Below are positions 61,506 through 64,000 of a DNA stretch of 64,000 nt, piece by piece. The stretch is from Streptomyces maremycinicus (GTDB lineage: Bacteria > Actinomycetota > Actinomycetes > Streptomycetales > Streptomycetaceae). The stretch's first letter is position 1; every line of letters starts with the position of its first letter. The DNA is taken from positions 1 to 64,000 of the forward strand of contig NZ_BBYG01000024.1 in assembly GCF_001184025.1 (NCBI RefSeq), read 5' to 3'. Below the pieces are notes generated by a model, which was given only the letters and a program-made list of their open reading frames with translations, was not told the DNA's origin and did not search any database. The translations under genes were made by a program, and so were the position numbers.

Positions 61506-62600
61506 TCAGGGCTGCTTGTAGAGGGTCTGCTGGCTGACGGTCAGGGCTTCCACGTCGAGCATGGTGTGGTGGACGTCCAGGGCGGAGACGACCTCGGCCA
61601 GTCCCTTCATGCGGAAGCCGCCGGGAGTCAGGTCGATGTCGTTGATGTCGCGGGCGACCATGCGGCTGAGGCCGGGGTAGGTGCCGGGCTGCGGAGGAGA
61701 CAGGACCGCCACCGGCACGGCGTACTGCACCGCGATCAGCCCGGAGAAGGTCACCGGGATCTCGTAGGTGTACTGCTTGCGGGTCCGCCGCTGGGTGACG
61801 ATGGTCTGCACGCGGGAGTTCGCCGGCACCTTGCCCGAGATCTGCGACTTGGAAGCCCAGCTGGTGTTCAGGGAGCCGCCGACCGTGGCGGCGATGCCCA
61901 GGGCCAACTGGGCGTTGAGAGACGCGTTGCCGGTGGCACTGCCCGAGGTCGTGAACCCCACCGAGCTGGTCGTCCCGGCCGATGCGGAGTTCGTCGCGGA
62001 GCTGCTCGCGGACGTCTCGGTGGCGTTGGCGTTGTCGACCCCGACGCTGTCCTTGCTGTTCTTGTTGGTCACCGTGTTCGCGTTCTTGTTCGCCATCCCG
62101 TTCTGGCACGAGGCCGCGAGCTGCGATTGCAGGTCCAGGCGGAGCTGGTTCTGGAGCTGCAACTGGAGCGAGGCACCGACGCTGCCGCCGAAGGTGAGTT
62201 TGGCGTCCCCGTGGAGCGACCAGGTGACCCCGTTGGAGACGGTGAAGTCGACCGAGTCGGTGAAGGTCATCTCGCCTTGGCTGCGGTTGACATAGGTGCG
62301 GGAGGAGAAGGTGTCGGGCGGCGGCTGGGCGATGTCGCCCCGCACCTCGATCAGCGGCTCCCCGAGGTTCATGTAGGAGAGCCAGCCCCGCTCGAACGCG
62401 GTCCCCGAGAAGGTGCCGAAGCTCGACTTGTTCACAGAGAACCCGACGGGCTTGTGCTTCACACCGGAGGGGTCGGCGTAGACCAGGTTGGGGTGGTTCA
62501 GAATGGCCTGCCAGATCTGCTCGATGTCGAGTTCCCGCAGGTTCTTTTTCGTCAGCGGCTGACGCCTGGCCTCTACCAGGCTGTACGCGGTGGAAGGCAT
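61506..62600 (-). CDS. Aerolysin-like beta-pore-forming toxin candidate
   Basis: 364 residues, ATG 62600, no signal peptide. Residues 1-100: mixed head domain (RELDIEQIWQAILNHPNLVYADPSG). About 110-300: long beta structure as in ETX/MTX2-aerolysin proteins: SVDFTVSNGVTWSLHGDAKLTFGGSVGAS, then a Ser/Thr/Asn/Gly-rich alternating stretch 185-230 (likely membrane-inserting hairpin), then LGIAATVGGSLNTSW and VPANSRVQTIVTQ...YTYEIPVTFSGLIAVQY, which resembles the VPP-x-T/S-x-V-x-V edge strand. C-terminal 300-364 unknown. Known relatives oligomerise and perforate target membranes. The family call rests on pattern only; a phage-tail or beta-sandwich structural protein is the main alternative. Confidence 0.65.
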   Translation of the reverse strand: MPSTAYSLVEARRQPLTKKNLRELDIEQIWQAILNHPNLVYADPSGVKHKPVGFSVNKSSFGTFSGTAFERGWLSYMNLGEPLIEVRGDIAQPPPDTFSSRTYVNRSQGEMTFTDSVDFTVSNGVTWSLHGDAKLTFGGSVGASLQLQLQNQLRLDLQSQLAASCQNGMANKNANTVTNKNSKDSVGVDNANATETSASSSATNSASAGTTSSVGFTTSGSATGNASLNAQLALGIAATVGGSLNTSWASKSQISGKVPANSRVQTIVTQRRTRKQYTYEIPVTFSGLIAVQYAVPVAVLSPPQPGTYPGLSRMVARDINDIDLTPGGFRMKGLAEVVSALDVHHTMLDVEALTVSQQTLYKQP

Positions 62601-63045
62601 CTACCCGTCCTCTAACTAATTCAGCCGAACCGTGCTCGGTGAGATTTAAAGAGACAACTGCGCACGTTCCGCAGAACGAAATTACCGCGCCCCCTCACAC
62701 CCTGGAAGGGCGCATTCGGATGTCACACTCAATCGAGTGATCGATTTTCGGTAATCACTTCCGAAACGCCGATGAAGTGACCTTTCTTCAGGGGCATTCA
62801 CTCGATCGATGACTTTTTTGCCAGCCTTGCTCGTGGGTACCGTGACTCTGGGCGCTACCGCCGGGAGAGTTTCGCTTTCGGCTGTTCATTCGGCCGGTCA
62901 TTTCGGCTGGCCATTTCGGCTGTTCATTCGGCTCCATTCCGCTTCGGTTCGAAAGTCAGGTCCGCTTCGATGCGGCTCCATCGGGCGCCGCGGCGAGCAT
63001 CCGAATTTTTCGTCTTTCGCATTCAGGACAGGTGAGGTTTCCGCG
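62601..63045. promoter_or_regulatory. Divergent promoter region with palindromes and direct repeats
   Basis: 445 AT-richer bases. Contains CACTC-AATC-GAGTG (62726-62739) running into ATCGAT, a related CACTCGATCGATG (62799-62811), and a 19-base direct repeat TTTCGGCTGTTCATTCGGC at 62876-62894 and 62914-62932 with a partial third copy between. An open frame from 62809 is continuous with the next gene but lacks a ribosome site until 63046. Confidence 0.6.
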
Positions 63046-63765
63046 ATGTACACCCAAGAGCGCACAGCGATGTCCAATTTGGTGGTCGGCGGCCCGGTGG
63101 CGGTAAACAGCTACGACAACGCGATCGTCGCGGCGCTGGTCGAGAACCGTCCGGTGATGCTCGTCCATGCCTTCAACGGCGGCTACCTGCGGCCCGCGGA
63201 GCTGGGCGAGGCGAGCCACGACAAGGGCGTCCAACTGGCCACCGCCCTCGACGAGACCGTCAAGGAGGCCAAGGGCCACCTCTGGCACATCACCCCCGCC
63301 GGCTTCTTCGGGCAGCGGCCGCTCTACTTCATCGAGAGCGCCGCCGGCCAGGCGACGCCCCAGCCCGCCGGCGCGGGCGGAACCGACACCGGACGTGGCG
63401 ACGACGGCGTGCCGAAGCCGCAGCGCAGGCGCATCACCGTCCACCAGGACGCGCCCCAGAGCACGGCCGACACCGTCCAGGTCGGCCTGCCCGACAAGGT
63501 CGGCGACAAGTGGCGGGGGAAGAACGGCGCACCCGAGGACACCCAGCTCTGGGTCGTCACGGTCACTCCGTGGGGCGGCATCACCTTCGTGCCCATCACC
63601 CACCCCGACACCATCCTCGGCTTCAGGGACCACGCGGTGACCACCAACAACGAGGTGAACCTCACCCACAACTGGGGCGGGGACTTCACCGGGACGGTCA
63701 TCAACACGTTCTACCCGCGCCTGCCCAGCGAGTGGAACGTCCCGTACCACCACGTCTTCACCTGA
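63046..63765 (+). CDS. Hypothetical protein, 239 aa, possible beta-trefoil-like fold
   Basis: ATG 63046 follows GTGAGG; ATG 63070 is an alternative. N-terminal part has VNSYDNAIVAALVENRPVMLVHAFNGGYLRP and GHLWHITPAGFFGQRPLYFIESA, spacing that recalls ricin/fascin-type beta-trefoil repeats (W-x-I, Y-x-I). A Gly/Pro linker near 115-135 is followed by a second part: DTQLWVVTVTPWGGITFVPITHPD and NLTHNWGGDFTGTVINTFYPRLPSEWNVPYHHVF. No signal peptide. Could be a glycan-binding or structural partner of the divergent pore-former candidate; not recognised as a named family. Confidence 0.72.
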   Translation: MYTQERTAMSNLVVGGPVAVNSYDNAIVAALVENRPVMLVHAFNGGYLRPAELGEASHDKGVQLATALDETVKEAKGHLWHITPAGFFGQRPLYFIESAAGQATPQPAGAGGTDTGRGDDGVPKPQRRRITVHQDAPQSTADTVQVGLPDKVGDKWRGKNGAPEDTQLWVVTVTPWGGITFVPITHPDTILGFRDHAVTTNNEVNLTHNWGGDFTGTVINTFYPRLPSEWNVPYHHVFT

Positions 63766-63834
63766 TCCGCGGCCACCGCCGTACGACACACCCGTCCCGA
63801 GCCACCGTCCGCACCGCCTGGAAGAGGCACCACG

Positions 63835-64000
63835 ATGCCCGTGCCCACGGAAGAACTGAAACTGGAGATCGTCAACGCCGCCACGGGGGAGATCCTCGAC
63901 GGCAGGGCCGCACCGGGGCAGGGCGGAGCCGTCGTCGTCCGCGAGCTCCCCGAGGACGGTCCGGCCCCGCAGCAGTGGCAGATCCTTCCCGTGCAGTCCG
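63835..64000 (+). CDS. N-terminal part of a hypothetical protein, cut by window end
   Basis: ATG 63835 with GGAAGAGG upstream, 69 bases after the previous stop, so same operon. 55 residues are visible: VPTEELKLEIVNAATGEILDG, GGAVVVRELPEDG and QQWQILPVQ. The QQWQI ending of a repeat is typical of ricin-like beta-trefoil units, matching the neighbour. The protein continues beyond 64000. Confidence 0.7.
   Translation, partial: MPVPTEELKLEIVNAATGEILDGRAAPGQGGAVVVRELPEDGPAPQQWQILPVQS

Overview
The window reads as Streptomyces-type actinobacterial chromosome: very high G+C, strong G/C preference at third codon positions, many GTG starts, long secreted Ala/Thr/Ser/Gly-rich proteins and families typical of the genus (SpoIIE phosphatase with PAS/GAF, SCO5918-like protein beside a DEAD-box helicase and CspA, LamG/FG-GAP and RHS proteins, pSAM2-type integrase). 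No rRNA, tRNA or CRISPR array was seen. The density of transposon scars, truncated genes and secreted proteins suggests an accessory or arm-proximal region.

Layout. 0.1-2.0 kb: minus-strand operon of a small membrane protein, a hybrid HTH-receiver regulator and small unknowns. 2-8.4 kb: mobile-element zone with an AbiEii-like nucleotidyltransferase pair, an IS3-family element abutting a beheaded integrase, a barstar-family gene, and the rear of a pSAM2-like integrative element (broken repSA, intact xis and int). 8.45-20.6 kb: polymorphic-toxin locus with a 2376-residue RHS-Hint-toxin protein, an overlapping immunity gene and a divergent LamG/FG-GAP secreted protein. 20.7-25.4 kb: Tat-exported C5-epimerase-like protein, a wrecked acyltransferase, an SDR. 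25.5-28 kb: cold-shock group. 28.5-36.3 kb: secreted alpha/beta hydrolase, small unknowns, MBL hydrolase, PAS-GAF-PP2C phosphatase, carbonic anhydrase. 37-47 kb: three secreted proteases. 47-51 kb: a sigma-factor/anti-sigma/TM/GH128 fusion divergent from a thaumatin-like protein. 51-60.7 kb: regulators, SDR, DUF4241, cupin, PRC-barrel protein, a MerR regulator with a nonfunctional oxidoreductase target, and an ltrA-like remnant. 60.9-64 kb: an aerolysin-like pore-former candidate with a partner gene, divergent from two possibly beta-trefoil-like proteins, the last cut by the window end.

How the genes work together. The clearest functional units are (a) RHS toxin plus overlapping immunity gene, with a second immunity-like gene (barstar) now separated from it by the integrative element; (b) the membrane-tethered sigma-GH128 protein and thaumatin-like neighbour, both pointing to beta-1,3-glucan and hence possible fungal-wall sensing; (c) the MerR regulator and two matching operators; (d) the divergent candidate pore-forming-toxin cluster at the right edge. 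Assignments come from reading motifs and family recollection only; no database search was run.
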